In this document: piece by piece, positions 7,001 through 13,351 of the stretch
Numbering within the stretch: position 1 is the stretch's first letter
Layout: each line of letters starts with the position of its first letter
Source: Desulfobacterales bacterium
Lineage (GTDB): Bacteria > Desulfobacterota > Desulfobacteria > Desulfobacterales > C00003106
Reading direction: 5' to 3'
Length of the DNA stretch: 13,351 nucleotides
NCBI GenBank assembly: GCA_030672555.1
Contig: DAOVGD010000125.1
Coordinates: 1-13,351, forward strand
Program-made: the position numbers and the translations under genes
Notes under the pieces: model-generated
Seen by the model: only the letters and a program-made list of their open reading frames with translations
Told to the model about the DNA's origin: nothing
Databases searched by the model: none

Positions 7001-8323
7001 TCCAGGCACAAAAGCCTTGACCTGAATCTCATCATCCAGGGGGAAAAGGGGATGATGGACCCCTTCCACCCGAATCCAACGTTCATGCGTAAGCTGGAAA
7101 ACCGGACGGTCTATTCCCCTTACGTTTCTCAGGCGTTTTCTCTTATTATGGAGGCCGCCTTAAAGGGTGTGGGAATCGATGCGCGCATCCTCGAACAACC
7201 GGACGACCGTTCAGAAGTATTGGGCCGACAGGTTACTTCCGGAAGAGAATGCCATCCCTTTATCGTGACTTGCGGCGAATTCGTGAAGATGACAGAACTT
7301 TCCGGGTTCGACCCTTCCCATGCCGCGATCTTCATTCTGAACTACGACGGTGCGTGTCGGTTTTCCCAGTATGCCCTGGGTCATGCTGATTTGATGCGCC
7401 GCCTGGGGCTTGATGAGGTCCCTGTTGTCGGCCCGCTCACCTCTACGCGATTTGATGAATTATCACGGCTTTTTGGATTGAACTTTACCATGTCGCTATG
7501 GAAGGGGTGGATTGCGGCAGAGGTGCTTGAACGGCTCCGTTTTCATGTTCGTCCTTATGAAAGGAACAAAGGGGAGACCGACCAAGTCTATGCAAAAGGG
7601 ATTCGATCGATTGCAAAAGTATTGGAAAGACCAAGCGGGTCTTTGATGCACGACCGCCGGTTGCTTTCCGCATTGAAAGTAGGAGTGGAAGCACTTTATG
7701 CTGTCCCAGTGGACCGGCGTAAAAAACGTCCTATAATCGGGATCGTTGGGGAGTTTTATTCAGTCCTGAATTCCTGGGCAAATCATGATCTGATACGAAC
7801 TTATGAGGCGCTCGGTGCTGAAGTCAAGATCCATGGACTTACGGTTTCCAACTGCTTTGCCTTTTTTTCAGAACACTATTACGCAAAATATCGCTTAAGA
7901 GAAAAGGCGTATGGCGCCGCTTTTTACTATTTCCTCCGCAACCGCTGGCTGATGTCGTGGACGGACAGAATTGAGGCGCATTTAAACGGCGACCTGAAGC
8001 CCTTCGGCATTCTTCGGTCGAAGACCATAGTCGACAGGGTCCGCCCATTCTTGCACTACGATATCGATCCGATTTTGGCTACACTTACCGCACGGGTACA
8101 GAGTTTTGCAGAGGAGGGTGTGAGCGGGATAAACAATATATATGTGCTTAACTGTATGTTAGGGAATACCCTGGTGCCGATTTTCAAACAGGCCCTCAAG
8201 CCTTACAAAAACCTTCCTGTTTTGAACGCAGTGTACGACGGACAAAAACAGACCAATATGAAGACCAGAATCGAGGCATTTGTACATCAGGCCAAATTAT
8301 ATAAAGAAAGGAACGCAAACTAA
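4025..8323 (+). CDS. Giant 2-hydroxyacyl-CoA dehydratase-type activase (tandem BadF/BadG ATPase, DUF2229, HgdB-like regions)
   Basis: From ATG 4025 the product has 1432 residues. Two ASKHA ATPase domains of the BadF/BadG/BcrA/BcrD/HgdC family lie at about 7-266 and 325-580. Each shows the phosphate-1 loop (YLGIDMGSVS 8-17, YLGIDVGAVS 326-335), IIEIGGQDSK (101, 423), the first cluster cysteine in VCAAGTGSFL (C134, C450), the second in RC(S/T)VF (C174, C490), and the adenosine motif GGVA(A/G)N (225, 541). HgdC-type enzymes use ATP and a [4Fe-4S] cluster to send low-potential electrons to a dehydratase or reductase. A cysteine cluster follows (C609, C612, C616, C635), then a DUF2229-type region from about 680 (IGIPRVLSFYDYFPFWHAFF, SETCYP) and HgdB-like parts (NFGCGPDSF 939-947). 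The architecture resembles COG1924-COG3580-COG3581 fusions; substrate unknown. GTG 3920 and ATG 3959 are in-frame alternatives, but family proteins start just before the phosphate loop. Confidence 0.88.
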   Translation: MYVSDKYYLGIDMGSVSLDVVVLNDDHELEASVYRRTQGEPLPLLLEVLCDLRKEFQHFSGVVTTGSGRETIAEILGVVPVNEILTQARATSHFYPHARTIIEIGGQDSKLIFLEQDERTGNILITDHTLNDVCAAGTGSFLDQQAHRLGIDIEETFGRLAMQSKNPAPIAGRCSVFAKSDMIHLQQEGIPKSDVVAGLCYALARNFISNLGKGKPFMRPIVFQGGVAANPGVVRAFEDLLSLVPGELIIPEHFLIMGAFGAALEAREKASVIDTDHLISKLESRLRSEAQNHKLSHLTMLHPRSDPPETIDRFYETGSNAEKDGYLGIDVGAVSTNVVLVDEAGEVLAKSYTFTEGEPIDTIRAALAEMGEQIGDRISVRGVGVTGSGRYFIGDFVGADVVLNEITAQAKAALAHDPFIDTIIEIGGQDSKYIRCRDGQVIDFEMNKVCAAGTGSFLQEQAARLKVSIEHDFSKFAFASRAPADLGARCTVFMESDLIHHQQVGYRRSDLAAGLSYAIAHNYLEKVVGSKKIGEKIMFLGGVAGNQSVVSAFENILGRQVTVPEHHNVNGAIGAALAAKEKQERTSETSRFAGFYLKDRTYELSSFQCKKCPNVCQIQQIVVDGRLRSYYGGTCGRYERGSGRVPYDHIPDLFKEREDLLLNGYEVGDTSETKRDFDNSRVIGIPRVLSFYDYFPFWHAFFKELGHQVVVSKETNKQQIEKGLSHVPSETCYPIKAVYGHIVELMEKGTDAIFLPCEIDCETDRNDTSRSFNCPYVQSIPYMVRAAIGDKVNIISTVLYRGRPRKEQRKELRGLGRELGNVPQRIDRAIEAAFAAQDLFVKSCRKRGGELLRRLGPQEKAVVFLGKSHNSFDPGLNLHIPRKLRTRGFLTIPYDFLPISSIRLPEHYSNVVWKNTQDLLRILSLIRSDRRLLPVMLTNFGCGPDSFFLKYLEAEMEGIPYLVLEVDDHTGDAGIVTRIEAFLDTIEHSRPASRHKSLDLNLIIQGEKGMMDPFHPNPTFMRKLENRTVYSPYVSQAFSLIMEAALKGVGIDARILEQPDDRSEVLGRQVTSGRECHPFIVTCGEFVKMTELSGFDPSHAAIFILNYDGACRFSQYALGHADLMRRLGLDEVPVVGPLTSTRFDELSRLFGLNFTMSLWKGWIAAEVLERLRFHVRPYERNKGETDQVYAKGIRSIAKVLERPSGSLMHDRRLLSALKVGVEALYAVPVDRRKKRPIIGIVGEFYSVLNSWANHDLIRTYEALGAEVKIHGLTVSNCFAFFSEHYYAKYRLREKAYGAAFYYFLRNRWLMSWTDRIEAHLNGDLKPFGILRSKTIVDRVRPFLHYDIDPILATLTARVQSFAEEGVSGINNIYVLNCMLGNTLVPIFKQALKPYKNLPVLNAVYDGQKQTNMKTRIEAFVHQAKLYKERNAN

Positions 8324-9648
8324 TGGCAAGAGTTATACCGTTTCGCGGGCTCCTCTATGAGTCGGAAAAAATTAAGGAACTAAAAGATGTTGTGACCCCC
8401 CCCTATGATGTTATTTCACCGGAAGAACAGGGTGCTTTTTACAAGACTCATCCTCAAAATATTATTCGTTTGATCCTGGGTAAGGAGTATCCGACAGACT
8501 CTGAAACCGAGAATTGGTATGCGCGGGCAGCGGCGGAGTTTGAGAAGTGGCAGACGAGCAATATTTTAGTGCGGGACATGGAACCGGCCCTCTATTTTAC
8601 GGAGATGGATTATTCAGTCCAGGGGCGTCAGATGACCCGTTGCGGATTGATTGCATTAGTAGGCCTGGAGGACTTTGACAACGGGGTCATTCTTCCCCAC
8701 GAGCGTACGTTTTCAGCGACCAAAATAGAACGCCTCAGACTCATGGAAACCTGTCATGCCAATTTTTGCCCCATATTTTCCCTGTACTCGGATCGAGATA
8801 ACAAAATTATCAGCCAGTTAAAACAGGCGATTGCAGGCAAGAGTCCTGATATAGCTTTTGAAGACCAGGATGGGTTTTACCATCGCTTATGGCGGATCAC
8901 AGATCCTGGTGTAATCGATACTGTGTCAACAGATATGTTAGAAAAACCACTATATATAGCTGATGGGCATCACCGTTATGAAACAGCCCTGAACTACCGG
9001 AACAAACGTATTGCAGAGGATCCTGATTTGGCCGAAGATGCTTCGTGTAGATATGTTATGATGTATTTGAGCAGCATGCACGATCCAGGACTGACCGTGC
9101 TCCCGGCGCATCGTCTTATTAATGATCTCCCAAAAGAGAGATTGGATACATTTTTTGAGAGGGTCAGCCCTTTTTTTGATACGGAAACCTTTAATGGGAC
9201 AGACCGGAAAAAGACAGAAACAGCCTTTTTGGACAACCTGCAATCAAATGCAAAAGCGGGGAATGCCATCGGGGTATTCATGAAGGGCAAAGATGCATTT
9301 TACATATTGCGACTGAGAGAAGGGGTGATGGAACATCTTTTTGGGGATAAGTTGCCGAAGCCCTTGAAGAGACTCGATGTTACTGTCTTGACTCAGGTCA
9401 TCTTAAAGAAAATTCTTGAGCTTACTGAAAGGGATTTAGACGATAAGTACAAGATTTCATATACCAGCAAACTATCTAACGCCATAGAATCTGTCCGCAA
9501 GCAAAAAAGCGCCATAGCGTTCATTATGAATCCTACAAAAATTGTGCAAGTTCAAGAGATTGCAGATGCCCGATTGATCATGCCGAGAAAGTCGACCTAT
9601 TTTTATCCCAAGGTGGTTACAGGGCTTGTGTTAAACAAGATAGATTAA
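8323..9648 (+). CDS. DUF1015 family protein
   Basis: This 441-residue soluble protein matches the DUF1015 (COG4198) family. It starts MARVIPFRGLLYESEKIKEL, followed by VVTPPYDVI (23-31), the ILPHERTF segment (123-130) and the strongly conserved IADGHHRYETAL (212-223), the family's most recognisable motif. Histidines and acidic residues in the last two motifs suggest a catalytic or nucleotide/metal site, but to my knowledge no function is firmly established. It has no signal peptide or membrane segment. The start codon shares its A with the activase stop (TAATG at 8321-8325), and AAGGA at 8308-8312 lies about 10 nt upstream, so the two proteins are translationally coupled and probably work in one process. 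After its stop there is no clear terminator. Confidence 0.9.
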   Translation: MARVIPFRGLLYESEKIKELKDVVTPPYDVISPEEQGAFYKTHPQNIIRLILGKEYPTDSETENWYARAAAEFEKWQTSNILVRDMEPALYFTEMDYSVQGRQMTRCGLIALVGLEDFDNGVILPHERTFSATKIERLRLMETCHANFCPIFSLYSDRDNKIISQLKQAIAGKSPDIAFEDQDGFYHRLWRITDPGVIDTVSTDMLEKPLYIADGHHRYETALNYRNKRIAEDPDLAEDASCRYVMMYLSSMHDPGLTVLPAHRLINDLPKERLDTFFERVSPFFDTETFNGTDRKKTETAFLDNLQSNAKAGNAIGVFMKGKDAFYILRLREGVMEHLFGDKLPKPLKRLDVTVLTQVILKKILELTERDLDDKYKISYTSKLSNAIESVRKQKSAIAFIMNPTKIVQVQEIADARLIMPRKSTYFYPKVVTGLVLNKID

Positions 9649-9680
9649 ATATCAAACTTGAGTCAAAGATATAACTCAAC

Positions 9681-9712
9681 ACTCCAGTACTCCAATATCC
9701 CACTACTCCCTA
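9681..9712 (+). repeat. Degenerate 8-bp tandem repeat (ACTCCART-like)
   Basis: Four units in register read ACTCCAGT, ACTCCAAT, ATCCCACT and ACTCCCTA. They lie in the 243-bp gap between the DUF1015 gene and the sigma-54 activator. No function is apparent. The rest of the gap up to about 9795 shows no clear terminator or promoter. Confidence 0.5.
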
Positions 9713-9799
9713 AAAGGCTTACATCGCCGGGGATACCTTTGGCCCCCCTTTATACACATAATATTGAAAGATACACCTAAATGTTTTCGATTTTGTGAC

Positions 9800-9825
9800 G
9801 ATACTAATATTGTATCATATTGTAT
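9800..9825 (+). promoter_or_regulatory. Candidate operator upstream of the sigma-54 activator
   Basis: GATAC (9800-9804) and GTATC (9812-9816) form an inverted repeat around TAATATT. Overlapping it, TATTGTAT occurs twice (9808-9815 and 9818-9825), exactly 10 bp apart. Dyad plus one-turn direct repeat is a plausible binding site for a regulator of the gene at 9892. The region is AT-rich, so this is only suggestive. Confidence 0.25.
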
Positions 9826-9878
9826 ACATCCTATATCCATGGTCATAAATTCATAAGTCCAATTGTAAAACGCTGTAT

Positions 9879-9883
9879 AGGAG
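9879..9883 (+). promoter_or_regulatory. Ribosome binding site fixing the activator start at GTG 9892
   Basis: AGGAG lies 8 nt before GTG 9892. A longer frame from TTG 9820 has no comparable site and would add 24 residues without family similarity. Confidence 0.7.
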
Positions 9884-9891
9884 AAAATACA

Positions 9892-11388
9892 GTGAATAAA
9901 AGTAAAGCCTCTGACCCGAGAATAGATGTTTTAAAAGCGATTTCCAGCTGGGGGTCCGTTGCGTTTGATCTGGATCAGCTTTTGCAACTTATTATAGAAA
10001 CGTCTACCAATGTGATGAATGCAAAGGCCAGTTCTTTACTGTTACTGGATCCTAAAACAAAAAAGCTCTATTTTAAAATCGCCACAGGAGAGAAGAAAGA
10101 AGAGATAAAGAAATACGAGATAAATGTAGGGCAAGGGATAGCAGGTTATGTGGCAGAAACAGGTGAACCGCTTTTGATCCCTGACGTTGCGAAGGACGAA
10201 AGGTGGGATAAAAAGATCAGTGAATCGATCGGCTTCCAGACACGGTCCATTGCATGCGTTCCCATGAAGACAAATGGTGCAGTTATTGGAGTGGTTGAAA
10301 TTATTGATCGGGAGGATGGCAGGCCTATACAGGAGGCAGATCTTGAGATCTTAACAAGCTTTGCTGGCTTGGCCTCTACGGCTATTAACAACGCCCGGAA
10401 ATTTAACGCGGTAAAAAAGGAGAATAAGAACCTCAAAGAAGAGCTTGGTAATAGATATGAGATTGTCGGCGAAAGCGAGGCCATTCGAAAGGCTATAGGA
10501 GATGCATATAAGGTAGCCAACTCAAAGGCAAGCACCCTTATCAGTGGAGAGAGTGGAACAGGCAAAGAATTGCTCGCCAGATTGATCCATCGAGCTGGTC
10601 CAAGAAAAGATAAGCCATTAGTTGTAATCAATTGCGGCGCGCTTCCTGAAACCCTGTTGGAAGCAGAGCTTTTTGGTTATGAAAAAGGCTCATTTACAGG
10701 GGCTGTTACCAAAAAGATAGGAATGTTTGAAATGGCTGATGAAGGTTCTGTGTTTCTGGACGAAGTGGGTGAGATGAGCCCTACAATGCAAGTCAAACTC
10801 TTGCGGGTATTACAGGAAGGAATTTTTTATTCCGTTGGAGGAAATAGCCCGATCTCTGTTGACGTCAGGGTTATATCGGCAACGAACAAAGAGATTTTAA
10901 GAGAGGTCTCTGAAGGAAGATTTAGAGAAGACCTTTATTATCGTTTAAACGTAGTCCAGATCCATATGCCCGCACTTAGGGAACGAAGAGAAGATATTTC
11001 GTTGCTGGCCGGACACTTTTTGAACATTTTTAACAAAGAAAGGGGGACAATGGATCTCAAAATATCTCCTGCTGCCATGGAGAAAATTGTTCAGTATGAC
11101 TGGCCCGGCAATGTCAGGGAACTGGAGAATGCTATTGAGAGAGGGGTGGTCATGGGGAATGGGAAAGAGATATTGCCGGAAGACCTGCCAATACAGACCT
11201 CATCATCTAATTATGGAGGTGATATACAGGTTGGCATGAGCCTTAAGAATGCGGTGGATCACTTCAAAAAAGAATTTATCATCATGACACTTAACAGCAC
11301 CGGAGGGAATAAGAGCAAGGCAGCCAAGGTGCTTGATGTCCAGCGAACCTACCTGTCACGTTTGGTGTCGAAGTACAACCTCAATTAG
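9892..11388 (+). CDS. Sigma-54-dependent transcriptional activator, GAF-AAA+-Fis
   Basis: From GTG 9892 the product has 498 residues. An N-terminal GAF domain (about 24-170; ASSLLLLDPKTKKLYFKIATG, VGQGIAGYVAETGEPLLIPD) probably senses a small ligand. The central AAA+ domain (about 190-420) hydrolyses ATP to remodel sigma-54 RNA polymerase: Walker A GESGTGKE (219-226), contact loop GSFTGA (266-271), Walker B VFLDEVGEM (287-295), and the arginine-rich FREDLYYRLNVVQI segment. A Fis-type helix-turn-helix ends the protein (NKSKAAKVLDVQRTYLSRLV, 473-492). There is no receiver domain, so the layout is NifA/FhlA-like rather than NtrC/PilR-like, and phosphorylation is not the expected input. The GAFTGA loop carries Ser at its second position, a variant known in active family members. 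It converges on the histidine kinase gene with an 8-bp overlap. Confidence 0.94.
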   Translation: MNKSKASDPRIDVLKAISSWGSVAFDLDQLLQLIIETSTNVMNAKASSLLLLDPKTKKLYFKIATGEKKEEIKKYEINVGQGIAGYVAETGEPLLIPDVAKDERWDKKISESIGFQTRSIACVPMKTNGAVIGVVEIIDREDGRPIQEADLEILTSFAGLASTAINNARKFNAVKKENKNLKEELGNRYEIVGESEAIRKAIGDAYKVANSKASTLISGESGTGKELLARLIHRAGPRKDKPLVVINCGALPETLLEAELFGYEKGSFTGAVTKKIGMFEMADEGSVFLDEVGEMSPTMQVKLLRVLQEGIFYSVGGNSPISVDVRVISATNKEILREVSEGRFREDLYYRLNVVQIHMPALRERREDISLLAGHFLNIFNKERGTMDLKISPAAMEKIVQYDWPGNVRELENAIERGVVMGNGKEILPEDLPIQTSSSNYGGDIQVGMSLKNAVDHFKKEFIIMTLNSTGGNKSKAAKVLDVQRTYLSRLVSKYNLN

Positions 11389-12958
11389 CTGACTCACCAG
11401 CTATCGGAAATATGACCGTGAATGTGCTTCCCTCTCCTCTTGTGCTTGCAACATGAATGTTTCCTTTGAATGATTCAATAATTCTTAAGGATATCGCCAG
11501 ACCTAAACCGTTACCTTTTCCCGGAGGTTTGGTTGTATAAAAAGGATCAAATATTTTTTCCAAATTACTTCTGGCGATCCCTGTGCCCGTGTCTGAGACT
11601 GTCAGAAGGGCACAGACCCCCGATGTTTTTTCTTTGTACGACTGGAGGCTTGGATGATCAGAAGAAGCCTTTTCTGTTATGATAGTGAGTCTTGGTGTCC
11701 AACCTTTTTCTTCTTTGTTTAGCATTCCCTGTTTTTCCATCATAGCATCATAGGCATTGAGGATCAGGTTAATTAGCACCTGTTTGATTTTATTGGAATC
11801 GACCCATATCGGAAGGGATTCATTATACAATTCTGATACGAGTTCGATCTGATTTGCTATTTTTTGATGGGAAAAGAAAGAAATTGTCTCATTGACGATC
11901 AGATTTAGGTCTACTTTTACAGGTTCTGAGTGTGACGGCCGGGCGAAGTCGAGGAGTTCGCGGACAATAGTATCTATACGGATAATTTCCTCTTCAATTC
12001 TCTTGAGATAATCTTTTGATGATTCATCGTCTTTTGTCTCCTCGATGAGGATATTTGTGTATCCCAGTACAGCTCCTATGGGGTTCCCGATCTCATGTGC
12101 AACCCCTGCAGCCAAACGTCCGAGCGAGGCGAGCCTCTCTGACCGTACAACCTCTTCGCGCGCCTCTTTTAATTTCTGATTTGCCTTGGTCAGAGAATCT
12201 ATCTGGGCTTCTAAAAGTTTTTTATTTTCTCCCAACCTTTTCAGCATCCTGCTAAGGGCGACAGCCAACCTGCTGATTTCATTTCGGCCATAACTTGTTA
12301 CAAGACTGAAGATATCACTATCTTCAAACTGATCAGTTAATTTGACCAGACGGCCTATCGGTTTGATTACGATTCTTGACAGCAAAAAGTTACCAATTAT
12401 CACAAGGATTAAGATATTCAAACCGATATAAAGCAGAATCATTGCATGCAGTTTGCCTATGGTTTGACGGACAGTGTCGAGACGGACTTCGACGTTTGCA
12501 GCAGCAACACAATCGGTATTGAGGAAAAGAGGGGCTATAATACTCAGTGTATCCTGAGTTATGTAGATTTCACGTCTTTTAGACTGAAAAAAAGAAGAAA
12601 AACGAATATCCACAGTTTGGGGTGAGGGGTGCCCGGTGTTGGATGCCCAGATGGTAAGATCCTTTCCTATGACCTCCAACTTTTTGAATAAGCGAGGTAA
12701 GGACATTCCCCTTATTTGCTCAGACAGACGCTCCTTTAATCGATTGCGGAAGACAGGGGTAACCGCATTTATTCCGGTCTCATCGATCGATTTTTGTAAG
12801 CTTTGAATAGCGGAAAGCCCCAGCTCTTTTTGATACCGAATAAGATTCCCTTCTGTTATCTTTAAGGTGACCACACTCATGAGCCCCATTCCGATTAATA
12901 AAAGGAATACAAGCGTCAATAAGACTTCAGTGCGAAGATTTGGGGTAGTCACCTTCAT
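11381..12958 (-). CDS. Membrane sensor histidine kinase (HAMP, HisKA, HATPase_c)
   Basis: This 525-residue kinase has a membrane segment at about 11-31, an extracytoplasmic sensor region at about 34-170, a second membrane segment at 172-193, a HAMP domain near 194-247 and a coiled-coil linker (about 243-275, LLEAQIDSLTKANQKLKEAR). The phosphoacceptor lies in LAAGVAHEIGNPIGAVLGY, with H288 in an HExxNP box of the NtrB/AtoS/PilS type. The ATP-binding domain has an N box (LILNAYDA, N401), DTGTGI (456-461), FDPFYTTK (470-477) and GNGLGLAI (482-489). All catalytic motifs are intact. The sensor region is about 135 residues, of unrecognised fold. The gene is 45 bp downstream of pilD on the same strand, so co-expression is likely. 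The ribosome site is poor (AAGAAA). Its cognate response regulator is not visible. Confidence 0.95.
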   Translation of the reverse strand: MKVTTPNLRTEVLLTLVFLLLIGMGLMSVVTLKITEGNLIRYQKELGLSAIQSLQKSIDETGINAVTPVFRNRLKERLSEQIRGMSLPRLFKKLEVIGKDLTIWASNTGHPSPQTVDIRFSSFFQSKRREIYITQDTLSIIAPLFLNTDCVAAANVEVRLDTVRQTIGKLHAMILLYIGLNILILVIIGNFLLSRIVIKPIGRLVKLTDQFEDSDIFSLVTSYGRNEISRLAVALSRMLKRLGENKKLLEAQIDSLTKANQKLKEAREEVVRSERLASLGRLAAGVAHEIGNPIGAVLGYTNILIEETKDDESSKDYLKRIEEEIIRIDTIVRELLDFARPSHSEPVKVDLNLIVNETISFFSHQKIANQIELVSELYNESLPIWVDSNKIKQVLINLILNAYDAMMEKQGMLNKEEKGWTPRLTIITEKASSDHPSLQSYKEKTSGVCALLTVSDTGTGIARSNLEKIFDPFYTTKPPGKGNGLGLAISLRIIESFKGNIHVASTRGEGSTFTVIFPIAGESAN

Positions 12959-13003
12959 TGGTTATTTTCTTAGCACTTGGGATAGGTCTTGTGCAAGGTC
13001 TCA

Positions 13004-13351
13004 CTACAAGAGTTCAAAATACCACAGGATGATCTCAGGGCCTTGAAAGATGTATAACAATGCTCCGATACTCAAAAATGGACCAAAGGGTATGGCGACC
13101 TGACGTCCCTGTCTTGTTTTAAGCGCAACAAAAATTCCAACCACGGTCCCGAGAATAGAACTGGAGAATATCGTGAACACAACCCCCTGCCATCCTAAAA
13201 AACCTCCGATCATTGCCAGGAGTTTAATATCTCCCCCTCCCATTCCTTCCTTTTTTGCAATGAATTCATAAAGAATGGCAACTACAAGGAGGCTGCCGCC
13301 CCCTGACACGATTCCGAGGAGAGAATCTATCCAGGTTACATGAGGTAGAAA
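13004..13351 (-). CDS. pilD: Prepilin peptidase PilD, C-terminal part (5' end outside window)
   Basis: The frame is open to the right edge, giving the last 115 residues, from FLPHVTWIDSLLGIVSGGGS; an apparent GTG start at 13309 is only an internal valine. The A24 aspartic-protease motif appears as EGMGGGDIKLLAMIGGFLGW, with the second catalytic aspartate in GGGD. Hydrophobic segments (GGGSLLVVAILYEFI, GVVFTIFSSSILGTVVGIFV, GPFLSIGALLYIFQG) match the C-terminal membrane helices of PilD. The enzyme cleaves the leader of type IV prepilins and, in many members, methylates the new N-terminus. The N-terminal zinc-binding/methylase part and the first catalytic Asp lie outside the window. It precedes the histidine kinase on the same strand. 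Confidence 0.93.
   Translation of the reverse strand, partial: FLPHVTWIDSLLGIVSGGGSLLVVAILYEFIAKKEGMGGGDIKLLAMIGGFLGWQGVVFTIFSSSILGTVVGIFVALKTRQGRQVAIPFGPFLSIGALLYIFQGPEIILWYFELL

Noticed and set aside
9820..9891. In-frame extension of the activator from TTG 9820
   Set aside because: No ribosome site and overlap with the AT-rich regulatory repeat; GTG 9892 has AGGAG at 8 nt.
10146..10631. 161-codon minus-strand frame inside the activator
   Set aside because: Antisense shadow of GAF and AAA+ coding sequence with no independent motifs.

Overview
The window looks like a chromosomal segment of an anaerobic deltaproteobacterium (Desulfobacterota). This is inferred from the gene set: a type IV pilus platform gene and prepilin peptidase, a sigma-54 activator with a GAF domain, an NtrB/AtoS-type sensor kinase, and a giant 2-hydroxyacyl-CoA dehydratase-type activase (BadF/BadG/BcrA/BcrD/HgdC family), an oxygen-sensitive iron-sulphur enzyme class. 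No 16S or other taxonomic marker is present, so the assignment is tentative.

Region 1 (about 1-1826) is accessory. It starts with the N-terminal part of a pentapeptide-repeat protein on the minus strand, running off the left edge and preceded by a near-consensus sigma-70 promoter. Next comes an imperfect palindrome with the layout of an integron attC recombination site (386-456), and directly after it a truncated SIR2-like gene read from a GTG start, as expected for a gene cassette. A perfect 26-bp inverted repeat (759-819) then separates this remnant from a convergent MntA/HepT (MNT/HEPN) toxin-antitoxin operon. A tRNA-Pro(GGG) with its own terminator marks the likely border with core genes.

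Region 2 (about 1869-3748, minus strand) holds tRNA-Pro, pilC (inner-membrane platform of the type IV pilus) and a small conserved-looking membrane protein. The spacers around that small gene contain three copies of a short element, RATTTYGYAAAAAG.

Region 3 (about 3850-9648, plus strand) is a two-gene operon. The first gene encodes a 1432-residue protein with two complete tandem ATPase/[4Fe-4S] activase domains, a cysteine-rich linker and DUF2229/HgdB-like C-terminal regions. The second, joined by a TAATG stop-start overlap, is a DUF1015 protein. No separate dehydratase subunits are seen.

Region 4 (about 9800-13351) has a GAF-AAA+-Fis sigma-54 activator on the plus strand. It converges, with an 8-bp overlap of the 3' ends, on a membrane histidine kinase that lies 45 bp downstream of the prepilin peptidase pilD, which runs off the right edge. 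The pilus genes pilC and pilD thus flank the activase operon and the regulatory pair. The activator lacks a receiver domain, so it cannot be the kinase's ordinary phosphorelay partner.

The most unusual points are the attC-like site with its SIR2 cassette remnant, the perfect hairpin, and the single-chain activase architecture with four conserved cluster cysteines coupled to DUF1015.
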